Source: UBA964 sp037444685 (GTDB lineage: Bacteria > Pseudomonadota > Gammaproteobacteria > Steroidobacterales > Steroidobacteraceae). From it: a DNA stretch of 64,000 nt. The position numbers and the translations under genes were made by a program. Within the stretch, counting starts at the first letter, position 1. Each line of letters begins with the position of its first letter. Positions 1 through 10,008 of the stretch are shown here, in pieces. The notes under the pieces are model-generated. The model saw only the letters and a program-made list of their open reading frames with translations, was not told the DNA's origin and searched no databases. The DNA lies in contig JBBILX010000005.1 of the NCBI GenBank assembly GCA_037444685.1, forward strand, positions 62,001-126,000, in the 5' to 3' direction.

Positions 1-1371
1 GGCGAAGATGTTCGTGTACGCGAGGTCGCGGATGCACTGACCATAGTCGATCACGGCGCGCTCGGCCGCCTCGGCCGGCGCCTCGCGCAGGAACAGGTTC
101 AAGGGCGCCATGCGCCGCTCTATGTACATGTGGTCGAAGATCAGATCCTCGCCATCGGCGTGCACGGTATCCGCCGTCTCCGCGAGCAGCTCCTCGAGGA
201 GCTCGGGCGCGAATCGCGAGCGCGGCAGGCGCACCCGTTTGAACTCCTGCGCGTCCACCAGTCGGCCCGCCCGATCGTGCTTGAAGACGAAGCGATACTT
301 GTCGAGCACGTCCTGACGCAGGATGTTCTTGGGGTAGGGGAAACGGTCGCGGATCACCTTGAAAACGACATCGAGCGAAGGCAGCGTGAAGCAGACCATC
401 ACGAGGCCACGCTCACCGGGTGCCTGAACGAACAGGTCGGTGGACTGACCGAGGTGACGCATGATCTCGCGGTAACGCTCTGTCTTGCCCTGCTTGGCGC
501 GCCCAAGGACCGTGAAGAGCTCGCTGACGGGCTTGCGCGGCATCAGGTTCTTCAGGAAGGCGACCACATCGACGACGCGCTCGAGGTCGGCGTGCAGGTA
601 GGAGCGCGTGAAGCTGAAGACGATCGAGATGTCATCCTCGGTCAGCATGGTCGCGTCGACGAGTATCCCGCGTTCGGTGCTCTTGAGCGCGAGCACGAGC
701 GGTCTGGTCCAGTCGCGTCCGACCACGCGCCCGACCACGTACGCGCGTGTGAACTGGTAGAATACCTGCGGGATGATCTCGACAGCGAGGACGCCGCGGC
801 GCTCACCGCTCGCAGCGAGCCTCGCCGTCACCTCGGCAGCCACCTGTGCCGCGCTCTTCTCCAGATCGCGCCAGGGCGCGCGGAAGCGCAGATCTCCAAG
901 CAGGTCCTCGAACAGCAGGTTCAGCGCGCCTCTGTTCTCGTAGCTGCGTGTGACGGGCGTATCGAGACGGCCGGCCAGCGGATCGAGGTCGGTCGCGACG
1001 AACTCGACCTCGGGTGCGACACCGACCGTGCCGAACAGACGTCGCGTGATCGAGCTGAAGTAGGTCTTGGTGAACTCCCGATCGGGGAGCGACTCGATTT
1101 CGATCGCGAAAGCATTGCGGATCGCGGCCCAGAGACCTCGATCGAGGACCCGCTCACCGAGCCGCAGGCGAAGTTCCGCGATGGCGATGTCGACCCAGCG
1201 GTCGTAGAGCTCGATGCGTTCGACGGCGTCCGACTGGCTGCCCTTCCAGTCGCGCGATTCGAACCGCTGCGGCGCCCGGCGCGTGATCGCGCGGAAATCC
1301 GCGTTGTAGCCGGCGAACGCCTCGGCGATCTGCCGGGCGCAGGACTGTGCGAGGTCGTCCGCCTGGCTCAG
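1..1371 (-). CDS. aceK: isocitrate dehydrogenase kinase/phosphatase (3' end outside window)
   Basis: Bifunctional enzyme that phosphorylates isocitrate dehydrogenase on serine and removes the phosphate, setting flux between the TCA cycle and the glyoxylate shunt in the cytoplasm. The minus strand is open from just after the icd stop to the window edge (457 codons; the family is about 570-590 residues, so roughly 120 C-terminal residues are missing). The translation follows E. coli AceK closely: an N-terminal QRFESRDW block, a nucleotide-binding region with FTLPSLDVVFKVI, and YIERRMAPLN near the visible end. No ATG, GTG or TTG lies in frame near the start; the frame opens at a TGA inside the end of icd. 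I place the start at CTG 1371, 13 nt after the icd stop, by alignment of the N-terminus. The start is uncertain, the identity is not. It is co-transcribed with its substrate gene icd. Confidence 0.93.
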   Translation of the reverse strand, partial: MSQADDLAQSCARQIAEAFAGYNADFRAITRRAPQRFESRDWKGSQSDAVERIELYDRWVDIAIAELRLRLGERVLDRGLWAAIRNAFAIEIESLPDREFTKTYFSSITRRLFGTVGVAPEVEFVATDLDPLAGRLDTPVTRSYENRGALNLLFEDLLGDLRFRAPWRDLEKSAAQVAAEVTARLAASGERRGVLAVEIIPQVFYQFTRAYVVGRVVGRDWTRPLVLALKSTERGILVDATMLTEDDISIVFSFTRSYLHADLERVVDVVAFLKNLMPRKPVSELFTVLGRAKQGKTERYREIMRHLGQSTDLFVQAPGERGLVMVCFTLPSLDVVFKVIRDRFPYPKNILRQDVLDKYRFVFKHDRAGRLVDAQEFKRVRLPRSRFAPELLEELLAETADTVHADGEDLIFDHMYIERRMAPLNLFLREAPAEAAERAVIDYGQCIRDLAYTNIFA

Positions 1372-1384
1372 TTCGGCGGTTCCG

Positions 1385-2692
<1,308 letters not shown>

Positions 2693-2723
2693 GCTGGGGC
2701 ATCTCCTCGAAATCCGGGCGCGA

Positions 2724-2732
2724 ATCGTAGCA
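2724..2732 (-). promoter_or_regulatory. extended -10 element for icd-aceK
   Basis: On the minus strand this reads TGC TACGAT, an extended -10 (TGn plus hexamer) about 32 nt before the icd ATG with a GAGGAG ribosome site between them. I see no good -35, which is tolerated when the TGn motif is present. The same nonamer occurs ahead of msrA. Confidence 0.45.
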
Positions 2733-2777
2733 CAGCCACACCGAGTGCCCGGCCGGCCTGCGGCCAGGGTGCTTGGC

Positions 2778-2783
2778 TACAAT
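2778..2783 (+). promoter_or_regulatory. -10 box six bases before the aguA start (leaderless candidate)
   Basis: TACAAT lies with only six bases between it and the ATG at 2790, so the expected transcription start coincides with the start codon. No Shine-Dalgarno is visible before this ATG. This points to a leaderless mRNA. Confidence 0.4.
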
Positions 2784-2789
2784 GCCGGC

Positions 2790-3914
2790 ATGTCGAGAAC
2801 ACTCGAGACGACGCCTGCCGCAGACGGCTTCCGGATGCCCGGAGAGTTCGAGCCGCACGCCGGGTGCTGGATGCTCTGGCCAGAGCGGCCGGACAACTGG
2901 CGGGAGGGTGCGCTGCCGGCGCAGCGTGCGTTCGCGGCTGTCGCCGTGGCCATTTCCCAGTTCGAACCCGTGACGGTTGGCGCCTCGCAGGCCCAGTTCG
3001 AATTCGCGCGCGCCGCGCTTCCGGCCGGTATCCGCGTCGTGGAACTCAGCAGCAACGACGCGTGGATGCGCGACGTGGGTCCAACCTGCGTGGTCGACGA
3101 CAAGGGCTGCGTCAGGGGCGTCGACTGGCGCTTCAACGCCTGGGGCGGGCTGCGCGGCGGGTTGTACTTCCCGTGGGACCAGGACGATCTCGTCGCGCGC
3201 AAGGTGCTCGAGATCGAACGACTCGACCGCTACCGTGCGCCAATCGTCAACGAGGGTGGCGCGATCCACAGCGATGGCGAGGGCACACTGCTCGTGACCG
3301 AGCAATGTCTGCTCCATCGCAACCGCAATCCGGCGTTCACGGGCGCCCAGATCGAGGCCGCGCTGCTCGCATATACCGGTGCCAGGCACATCATCTGGCT
3401 CGGGGATGGGGTGTTCAATGACGAGACCGACGGGCATGTCGACAATCTGGCCTGCTTCACCCGGCCCGGCGAGGTCGCGCTGACGTGGACCGACGACGGT
3501 CGCGATCCGCAGCATCGTATCTCGCGCGATGCGTTCGAGCGCCTGATGGAGCAGCGTGACGCCCGCGGGCGTCGGCTCCGCGTGCACAAGCTGCCGATGC
3601 CGGGGCCGCTCTACATGACGCGCGCCGAGGCATCCGGCGTGCTGACCCGCGCGGGCGCGCGACCACGTCGTGCACGCGAGCGGCTTGCGGCGAGCTACGT
3701 GAATTTCTACATCGCGAACGGTGGCGTGATCGCGCCGCTGCTGGATCCGCGCCACGACGGGCGCATGCTCGCGATGCTCCGTCGCCTGTTCCCGGGTCGG
3801 CGCGTGGTGGGCGTCCCGGCGCGCGAGATCCTGCTCGGTGGCGGCAACATCCACTGCATCACTCAGCAGATTCCTGCGGCAGGCGCGATCCGGCGCACGC
3901 GGCGCCGGGCTTGA
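2790..3914 (+). CDS. aguA: agmatine deiminase / peptidylarginine deiminase family
   Basis: Predicted to hydrolyse agmatine to N-carbamoylputrescine and ammonia, part of polyamine metabolism in the cytoplasm. It has 374 residues, the usual size of AguA. Family landmarks in order: EFEPHAGCWMLWPER near the N-terminus, NDAWMRDVGPT, DWRFNAWGG, VNEGGAIHSDGEGT, DETDGHVDN and the catalytic cysteine in GGGNIHCITQQ at about residue 356. The ATG at 2790 was chosen because the conserved N-terminus begins shortly after it; the open frame further upstream overlaps icd and is not conserved. No N-carbamoylputrescine amidase (AguB) gene is present nearby. A related peptidylarginine deiminase specificity cannot be excluded from sequence alone. 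Confidence 0.88.
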   Translation: MSRTLETTPAADGFRMPGEFEPHAGCWMLWPERPDNWREGALPAQRAFAAVAVAISQFEPVTVGASQAQFEFARAALPAGIRVVELSSNDAWMRDVGPTCVVDDKGCVRGVDWRFNAWGGLRGGLYFPWDQDDLVARKVLEIERLDRYRAPIVNEGGAIHSDGEGTLLVTEQCLLHRNRNPAFTGAQIEAALLAYTGARHIIWLGDGVFNDETDGHVDNLACFTRPGEVALTWTDDGRDPQHRISRDAFERLMEQRDARGRRLRVHKLPMPGPLYMTRAEASGVLTRAGARPRRARERLAASYVNFYIANGGVIAPLLDPRHDGRMLAMLRRLFPGRRVVGVPAREILLGGGNIHCITQQIPAAGAIRRTRRRA

Positions 3915-3928
3915 CGTCGGAGATCGGC

Positions 3929-4759
3929 ATGGGCAAAGGAATCGTTTCACGTCGCGATCTGCCCGGCAGACTCCGTATCAATCCCGGCACGCGACCGCGG
4001 ATCCGCGACGCCCGTGCAACGGAGACGTTCGGCTGGGAGCGCGAGGCCGCCGAAGCCGCGACGGCCGAGAATCTCCGGCGCCTTGGCGAGTTGCAGTACA
4101 AGATGTACGCTGACGGGCGCCATGCCATGCTGGTCGTGCTGCAGGCCATAGACGGCGGCGGCAAGGACAGCACGGTCCGGCGCGTGTTCAGCGCGTTCAA
4201 TCCGCAGGGCTGCACGGTGACGTCCTTCAAGACGCCCTCGGCCGCGGAACTCGCCCACGACTTTCTCTGGCGGGTGCATCCGCACTCACCCGCACGCGGC
4301 GAGGTCGCCGTGTTCAACCGCTCGCACTACGAGGACGTGCTGATCGTGCGCGTCGACGGCCTGGCGCCCGAGTCGGTCTGGAGCCGACGATACTCCCAGA
4401 TCAACGACTTCGAGCGTCTGCTGGTCGAGTCGGGCACGCGGGTGGTCAAGCTGTTCCTGCAGATCAGCAAGGACGAGCAGAAGCGCCGCCTCGAGGAGCG
4501 GCTCCGGGAGCGCGCGAAGCAGTGGAAGTTTCACGCCGACGATCTGCGCAAGCGCGGCCAGTGGGATGCGTACCGCGCCGCATTCGAGGCCATGTTGGCC
4601 CGTTGCAGCACCGAGCATGCGCCCTGGTATCTGGTTCCCGCCGATCGCAAGTGGTTCCGCGACCTCGCCGTCTCGCAGATCTTGCGTCAGGAGCTCGAGC
4701 AGCTGCCGCTGCGCTGGCCGGTGCCGCTGCCTGGTCTGCACCGTGTCCGCATCCGCTAG
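3929..4759 (+). CDS. polyphosphate kinase 2 family protein
   Basis: PPK2-type kinase that transfers phosphate between polyphosphate and nucleotides in the cytoplasm. The protein is 276 residues, a single-domain PPK2. Walker A is seen as DGGGKDST at residues 75-82, Walker B as VFNRSHYEDV, and an arginine/lysine-rich lid (KRRLEERLRERAKQWK) follows, then a conserved tail with APWYLVPADRKWFR. The ATG at 3929 has a GGAG ribosome site six bases upstream; a TTG at 3911 that would overlap the aguA stop as TTGA is the alternative and adds six residues. Whether it prefers AMP, ADP or GDP cannot be told from the sequence. It converges on the histidine kinase gene. Confidence 0.88.
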   Translation: MGKGIVSRRDLPGRLRINPGTRPRIRDARATETFGWEREAAEAATAENLRRLGELQYKMYADGRHAMLVVLQAIDGGGKDSTVRRVFSAFNPQGCTVTSFKTPSAAELAHDFLWRVHPHSPARGEVAVFNRSHYEDVLIVRVDGLAPESVWSRRYSQINDFERLLVESGTRVVKLFLQISKDEQKRRLEERLRERAKQWKFHADDLRKRGQWDAYRAAFEAMLARCSTEHAPWYLVPADRKWFRDLAVSQILRQELEQLPLRWPVPLPGLHRVRIR

Positions 4760-4832
4760 CGACGTGCGCTGCGGCCGCCCCCGGGCGTGCCGTAACGCCA
4801 CGTCGGCCCTCGGCGTCCGGCCCGCGCCGCTC

Positions 4833-7800
4833 TCAGCCGAAGTCGCCCCGCCGTCGGTGGGCGCGTTCGATGGCGCGTAGCTGCGCCGCTTCCGGGCCTT
4901 GTGGTTCGCGCAGCACGTGCGGGATCGCGCAGCGCACGATGACTCCGCCATGCGGGTGGTTCTCGACCGTCAGATCGCCGCCGACCACGTGGGCGCGGTA
5001 GTGCATCGTCCGCAGGCCGAGGCCGTTGCCTGGCGCGCCCCCCGGCGGCAGACCGCGGCCGTTGTCGCGGATGCTCAGCCGAACGCGGCTCGCATCGACA
5101 GTCAACTGCAGCGTGATGCGGCTCGCGCGGCCGTGGCGCACCGCATTGTTGATCGCCTCCTGCACGATGCGGTAGAGGTGATTCGCGGCGCTCGCATCGA
5201 TGCGCAGCGGCTGGCTCAGGCGAGTGCGCAGCGCGATGGCCGCCGCATAGGCCTCGCGTGAGCTCGCGGCGAGCGTGCGGAGCGCGGGAATCAGCCCGCC
5301 GCGTTCGAGCGACACGGGCGACAGGCCGCGGACGAGGGCGCGTGTGCTCTCGATGCTGCGGCTGACGAGCTCGACGATGTCGTCCACCTCGCGCAGCGCT
5401 CCGGGGTGCTCGCGGCGGATCCGCATGGCGAGCGCGCGCAGCATCAGCGCAACGCCGGTCAGTTCCTGGCCGAGGCCATCGTGCAGGTCGTTGCCGATGC
5501 GGTGCTGCTCCCGGTTGCTGACCTCGAGGATCTCGCGTTCGAGCACCTTGCGCTCGCTGACGTCGTTTAGAACCGCGAGCCAGTGGTCGCGCCCGTCTAT
5601 CACGACGGGCGTGACGACGCAGGAGGCGAAGAAGGTCGTGCCATCGGCCCGCATGCATTCGAATTCGACAGGACTCGGGCTCGGTGCCGCCAATTGCCGC
5701 AGGAGCTCCGCGCCGACGCGGCGCATGCCCGCGCCATCGCCGCCGAGCAGCGAACCGACCGGACGGCCGAGCAGCTCCCCCGGCGCAGTCGCGAACAGGC
5801 GGTCGAAGGCCGGATTCGTCAGTCGGACCTGGTTGCGATCGTCGACGAGCACGACGCCCTCGCGCATCGTCTCGAGGATGCGGGCCTGCAGTTCGAGGAG
5901 CTGCCGCTGCCTCAGCATCTCGGTCAGTTCGGTCGCCGTCACCGCGATGGCAACGGTGCGGCCCTCGTGCCGCACGGACTGGGCGCGAATCAGGAAATGC
6001 CGGGTCTGCCCGGCTGCGGTCGTGACGGCCTCGTGCATCTCGCGGATCCCGTCCGAAGCGAGCGTCGATTCGAGGAAGGCGGCGATGGCCGGACGGTTCA
6101 CCGGTTCGCTGACCTCGACGGCGTTCCTCCCGAGCAGCTGCTCCGGGGCGATACCGCGGAAGACGCGGTTGGCCGCGACGATGCGCAGGCCGGTGTCGAG
6201 CAGAAGCAGCCAGTCCGACGAATTCATCGCGATCGCCTGCAGCCGCATCTGCGAATCGCGGAGCTCCTGCTCGGCAAGCTTGCGGGCGTGGACGTTCAGG
6301 CAGGTGCCGACGATCCGCAGCGGATGGCCGTCGCGGTCGCGTTGCACGGCGCGGGAACGCTCCTGGATCCACAGCCACTGACCGCTGCGCGTGCGCACCC
6401 GGTACTCGCTTTCATAGTGGTCTTGGCGGTTCTCGAGCAGCGCGGTGAAAGCCGCCGCCGCCGCCGGGCAGTCGTCCGGGTGGATGTTCGCGTCCCACAG
6501 TGCAACGTGGTCGGGCCCCTCGCAGGGGTCGATGCCCTCGATCTCGCACCAGTTGCTGTACCAGCGCGCGCGTCGGCTGCTCACGTCTAGTTCCCACAGG
6601 CCGATGTGCGCGGCCCAGACGGCGGTGCCTAGCCGTGCCTCCGCGTCGCCGAGCGCGAGCTGCGCGCGGTGCGTGGCATCGACGTCCATGAAGATCCCGG
6701 CCCAACGCGCTGGACGCCCTTCGGTGTCGCGCTCGACGATCTGGGAGCGATCGAAGATCCAGCGCCACGCTCCGCGTCGCGCGCGCACGCGGTAGTGGCA
6801 TTCGGCGAATGGCGTCAGGCCCGCCGCATGCCGATCGCGGCTGAGCAGCCAGTCCGGCAGGTCGTCGGGATGCATCGCCTCGGTGAGTCGCGAACCGCGG
6901 CAGCGTCCGTCCGCGCCGCGCAGCCCCAGCTGATCGCACCAGTCCTCGCTCCCCTCGATGCCATCGTCGGCGATCGACCACTCGTAGTAGCCGATGGCGG
7001 TGCACTCGAGCGCCAGATCGAAGCGTTCGCGGGAACGGAGCAGGTCCTGCTGGACGCGCTTCTGTTCGGTGAGGTCGAGAACGACGCCGCGGATCAGCGG
7101 CGCACCGGAGTGCGGATCGATACCGGCGCGGTGGCAGCGCTCGAGTAGGTGGCGGTACTCGCCTGTCCCTGGCATCCGGAAGCGGAAGCCGACTTCGAGG
7201 CGTGTCGCGCCCGATCGCTCGAATCGCTCGTACTCGCCGAGCACCCGCTCGCGATCATCGGTGTGCACCGAGTCGAGCCATGCCGCCTCGTCGTGCGTGC
7301 GCGCGAGCGCGCCGAACGCGCCTAAGCTGTCCGGCGGGCTCAGCCAACGGATGCGGCGCGTGACGAGGTCCTGCTCCCAGACGAAGACCTCTACACCCTC
7401 GAGCGCCGCATCGCATTCGGCCCGTGTGGCAGGTCGTGCCTCAAGGTCGCGCGCGACGAGCAGCAGGCCTGCAACGTCGGGGTCTCCGTGCATGTCGGCG
7501 ACGGTGACCTCGAACCACTGCCAGGCGCCCGCTGCGTCACGGAGCGATAGCGCGATGGAGGCTTCGGCGGCGCTGCCAGTCGCAAGGCGACGCGCGAGCC
7601 GCAGCGCGTCGGCGCGATGCCCGCGATGCACGCGACGCAGCAGCCGATGGATGCGGAGGTCGGGGAGGTCGAGGCCGAGCCGGCGCGCGACGGCCGGGCT
7701 CGCAATGCGCGGCGTACCATTGTGGCCGAGCACGAGGATCAGCTCGCCGGAGTGCGCGAGCAGCTTCGCGAGCAGCCGCTGCGCGGTTGCCATCCCCGCT

Positions 7801-7838
7801 GAGTCCGTCCGGTTACGGACAGCGGCGGCGTCAGGCAT
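4833..7838 (-). CDS. multi-PAS sensor histidine kinase (HisKA_3/NarL type)
   Basis: Soluble sensor kinase of 1001 residues with no predicted membrane segment. About six consecutive PAS/PAC units fill residues 20-760; repeated PAC-like segments end in phrases such as GVVLDLTEQKRVQ, GIFMDVDATHRA, GTCLNVHARKLA and AVLNDVSERKV. The transmitter follows: an H-box with NDLHDGLGQE (His 786), typical of kinases paired with LuxR/NarL regulators, then a HATPase domain with the N-box EAINNAVRHG and DNGRGLP, GLGLRTM. The ATG at 7838 lies 11 bp after the stop of the TonB-dependent receptor gene, so the two are probably co-transcribed. A second ATG about 45 bp downstream is an alternative start. No response regulator gene is present in the window, so its partner is encoded elsewhere. 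Confidence 0.88.
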   Translation of the reverse strand: MPDAAAVRNRTDSAGMATAQRLLAKLLAHSGELILVLGHNGTPRIASPAVARRLGLDLPDLRIHRLLRRVHRGHRADALRLARRLATGSAAEASIALSLRDAAGAWQWFEVTVADMHGDPDVAGLLLVARDLEARPATRAECDAALEGVEVFVWEQDLVTRRIRWLSPPDSLGAFGALARTHDEAAWLDSVHTDDRERVLGEYERFERSGATRLEVGFRFRMPGTGEYRHLLERCHRAGIDPHSGAPLIRGVVLDLTEQKRVQQDLLRSRERFDLALECTAIGYYEWSIADDGIEGSEDWCDQLGLRGADGRCRGSRLTEAMHPDDLPDWLLSRDRHAAGLTPFAECHYRVRARRGAWRWIFDRSQIVERDTEGRPARWAGIFMDVDATHRAQLALGDAEARLGTAVWAAHIGLWELDVSSRRARWYSNWCEIEGIDPCEGPDHVALWDANIHPDDCPAAAAAFTALLENRQDHYESEYRVRTRSGQWLWIQERSRAVQRDRDGHPLRIVGTCLNVHARKLAEQELRDSQMRLQAIAMNSSDWLLLLDTGLRIVAANRVFRGIAPEQLLGRNAVEVSEPVNRPAIAAFLESTLASDGIREMHEAVTTAAGQTRHFLIRAQSVRHEGRTVAIAVTATELTEMLRQRQLLELQARILETMREGVVLVDDRNQVRLTNPAFDRLFATAPGELLGRPVGSLLGGDGAGMRRVGAELLRQLAAPSPSPVEFECMRADGTTFFASCVVTPVVIDGRDHWLAVLNDVSERKVLEREILEVSNREQHRIGNDLHDGLGQELTGVALMLRALAMRIRREHPGALREVDDIVELVSRSIESTRALVRGLSPVSLERGGLIPALRTLAASSREAYAAAIALRTRLSQPLRIDASAANHLYRIVQEAINNAVRHGRASRITLQLTVDASRVRLSIRDNGRGLPPGGAPGNGLGLRTMHYRAHVVGGDLTVENHPHGGVIVRCAIPHVLREPQGPEAAQLRAIERAHRRRGDFG

Positions 7839-7849
7839 CGACGAAGACT

Positions 7850-9961
7850 TCACGGTGCGCCGACGACGTATTCGACGTCGAGGACAAGGCTGCGGCCGGC
7901 ACCCGGGAAGTAGCGGTAGTCTCCCTGCGCGAAGTCGGCCCGATCCGCATAGCGGCGGTCGAACGCGTTGATGAGACGCAGCGAGCTGCGCCAGGGCCCG
8001 ACAGGGCGCCAGTCGATGCGCAGATTGGTGAGCACGTGACCGGGGTAACGGCGCTCGTTCGAGGCATCGACGAAATAGGGCCCGACATTGATCAGCTCCA
8101 GCTCGGCCACGAGTGCGTCCCGCGGCGCGTACTGCAGGCGCAGACTGTGCAGCGCCCGGGGCGCAGTGTCGACGTCGCGGCCGGAGACGATCTGTTCGCC
8201 ACCTTCGACCAGTGCATCGAAGTCGTAGCGGTGCCGCGCGTGGCTGCCGGCCACGGCGATCTGCCAGCGCGACCCGAGATCGGCCGATAACTCGTACTCG
8301 ACGCCGTGATGCCTGGTCCGGCCGCCGCTGATGTTGAAGCCGTTGCTGTCGCGGATGACGAGGCCGCGTTTGCGCATCGTGAACGCGGTTGCAAAGGCGT
8401 GCAGTGTGCGCCACTGGCCGATCCAGCCCGCCTCGAGGCTCTCGAGCGTCTCCGAGCCCAGGCTTGCGATGCGCTGCTGGCGCTGCAGCCGGTACAGCTC
8501 CGTGGTCTCTGGCGGGCGGAATCCGCGTCCGGCGGCGACGTAGAGGCGCTGCGGGCCGTCGGGCGCGTAGGCGAGTTCGAGGCGCGGCGACAGATCCGAG
8601 AACCGGTCGGTGCGGTCCGCGGGCCGGCTGAACAGACAGCCGCCGAAGGGGCAGGGCTGGCCGGACTCGTCGGTGTTGCCGTCGAGCATCCGGTTGTCGT
8701 AGCGGTAGCGCGTGCGCTCCACGCGCAGCGCTGCGCCGGCGGCCCAGCGCTCGCTGGGGCGCCAGCGCAGATCGACGTATGCACCCGCCGTGGCGCCCGC
8801 GACGCTGTAGTCGTAATGGCGTCCGGCGGGGCGGATCGCCCGCGCAGTCGCGCTGCCCTCCGTCGTCGGGCCGGACTGCACTTCGAGCAGTTCGGTATCG
8901 CTGAGCTCGAGGTCGAGTCCGGCGCGCAGTTCCCACGCCTTGCGCAACGGACGCAACGTCCCCGCCGAGACGGCCAGGCTGCGCTGCGCATTGCGCTCGA
9001 GCGGCTTGCCGAGCAGGAAGTGCTGCAGGAATTCCATCGCGGATCGGCGCAGCACGACCCGCAGCTCGTGACTGCAGCCTTCGCATCCGCTCCAGACCGC
9101 TTCGGCGCCGAGCCGGGTGCTCCAGGCGTCTCGAAAAGCCTCCGGGTTCGGATTAGAGCGCCGCAGCAGGGGGTCCCGGTAGGCGTCGAAGCCGCGCACG
9201 AAGCCAGCGGTCTCCTGATTCAGGACGGTGCCCGCGGCGCGCAACCGCAGCGTCGCATCGCCGACCTCGCCGTCGTAGAGCAGGTTCAGCTTGGCCTCCT
9301 CGCCACCCGAGTCGGCGCGATAGCCGGGGTCGCGGCTCCAGATGCCGTAGGCGCCGAATGCGCCGGCGCCCGTCTCGAACCGCAGGCGCCGCAGGCTGTC
9401 GCTGCCGAGATCGGCGCCAATCCGCAGCGGCGCGAGTTCGGTCACTGCGGGTGTCAGCACGTTGACGATCCCATGCACGGCATTGGCGCCGAAAGCGACC
9501 GTACCGGGTCCGCGCACGATCTCGACGCGATGCGCCTGCGCGATGTTGAGCTCGAAGAATTCGTTGACGTTGCAGAATCCGACCGGGCGGATGGGCATGC
9601 CGTCCTCGAGCACTAGGAAGGCGCCGCAGGCGCCCGCACCGGTCAGCACTGGGGAACGGATCGCGGTCAGGCTTTCCTGTCCGCTGCCGCGCTGCAGGTA
9701 GACACCGGCGGCGCGATTCAGCACCTCGACGGCATGTGTCGCGCCTATGCGGTCGATCTCGACGCGATCGAGCAGCGAGACACTGCCGTAGTAGTCGAGG
9801 CGGGATTCGATCCTGCGGCTCGCCGTGACGATGACCTCCGCCGGCAGCGCCTCCGAGTCCGCGCCGAGCGGCCCGGCGGCGGCCTCACCGCCATGGACGA
9901 GCGAAGCAAGCAGCAGGGTCGTCGCGCGCGGCAGCACGCCAAGTTCGGCTCGAAGTCGCAT
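7850..9961 (-). CDS. TonB-dependent outer membrane receptor
   Basis: Outer membrane receptor for TonB-energised uptake, 703 residues. An N-terminal signal segment (hydrophobic run before GGEAAAG) is followed by a TonB-box-like EVIVTASRR at about residue 42, a plug domain with VEVLNRAAGVYLQRG, VEIVRGPGTVAFGANAVHGIVNV, and then a beta-barrel with FRPPETTELYR. It ends with the barrel terminal strand LVLDVEYVVGAP, which lacks the usual terminal phenylalanine. The plug resembles the vitamin B12/catecholate branch, but no substrate can be assigned and no heme, siderophore or cobalamin genes are adjacent. The downstream PAS histidine kinase follows after 11 bp. A -10-like GATAAT sits only six bases before the ATG, suggesting leaderless translation. 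Confidence 0.9.
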   Translation of the reverse strand: MRLRAELGVLPRATTLLLASLVHGGEAAAGPLGADSEALPAEVIVTASRRIESRLDYYGSVSLLDRVEIDRIGATHAVEVLNRAAGVYLQRGSGQESLTAIRSPVLTGAGACGAFLVLEDGMPIRPVGFCNVNEFFELNIAQAHRVEIVRGPGTVAFGANAVHGIVNVLTPAVTELAPLRIGADLGSDSLRRLRFETGAGAFGAYGIWSRDPGYRADSGGEEAKLNLLYDGEVGDATLRLRAAGTVLNQETAGFVRGFDAYRDPLLRRSNPNPEAFRDAWSTRLGAEAVWSGCEGCSHELRVVLRRSAMEFLQHFLLGKPLERNAQRSLAVSAGTLRPLRKAWELRAGLDLELSDTELLEVQSGPTTEGSATARAIRPAGRHYDYSVAGATAGAYVDLRWRPSERWAAGAALRVERTRYRYDNRMLDGNTDESGQPCPFGGCLFSRPADRTDRFSDLSPRLELAYAPDGPQRLYVAAGRGFRPPETTELYRLQRQQRIASLGSETLESLEAGWIGQWRTLHAFATAFTMRKRGLVIRDSNGFNISGGRTRHHGVEYELSADLGSRWQIAVAGSHARHRYDFDALVEGGEQIVSGRDVDTAPRALHSLRLQYAPRDALVAELELINVGPYFVDASNERRYPGHVLTNLRIDWRPVGPWRSSLRLINAFDRRYADRADFAQGDYRYFPGAGRSLVLDVEYVVGAP

Positions 9962-9967
9962 CCGGGC

Positions 9968-9973
9968 ATTATC
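9968..9973 (-). promoter_or_regulatory. -10 box adjacent to the TonB-receptor start
   Basis: Reads GATAAT on the minus strand with six bases to the ATG at 9961. No Shine-Dalgarno lies between. The whole divergent intergenic region is only 47 bp, so both promoters must be compact. Confidence 0.4.
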
Positions 9974-9991
9974 GGTGAAGGCGGTCGGGGC

Positions 9992-10000
9992 TGGTATTCT
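9992..10000 (+). promoter_or_regulatory. extended -10 adjacent to the patatin start
   Basis: TGG TATTCT with eight bases to the ATG at 10009 and no ribosome binding site. This places the transcription start at or next to the start codon, a leaderless arrangement. Confidence 0.42.
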
Positions 10001-10008
10001 GCCGTCTC

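Noticed and set aside
4833..9086. 1417-codon version of the histidine kinase
   Set aside because: The upstream 416 codons overlap the TonB receptor in another frame and are Arg-rich without domains. The ATG at 7838 follows the receptor stop.
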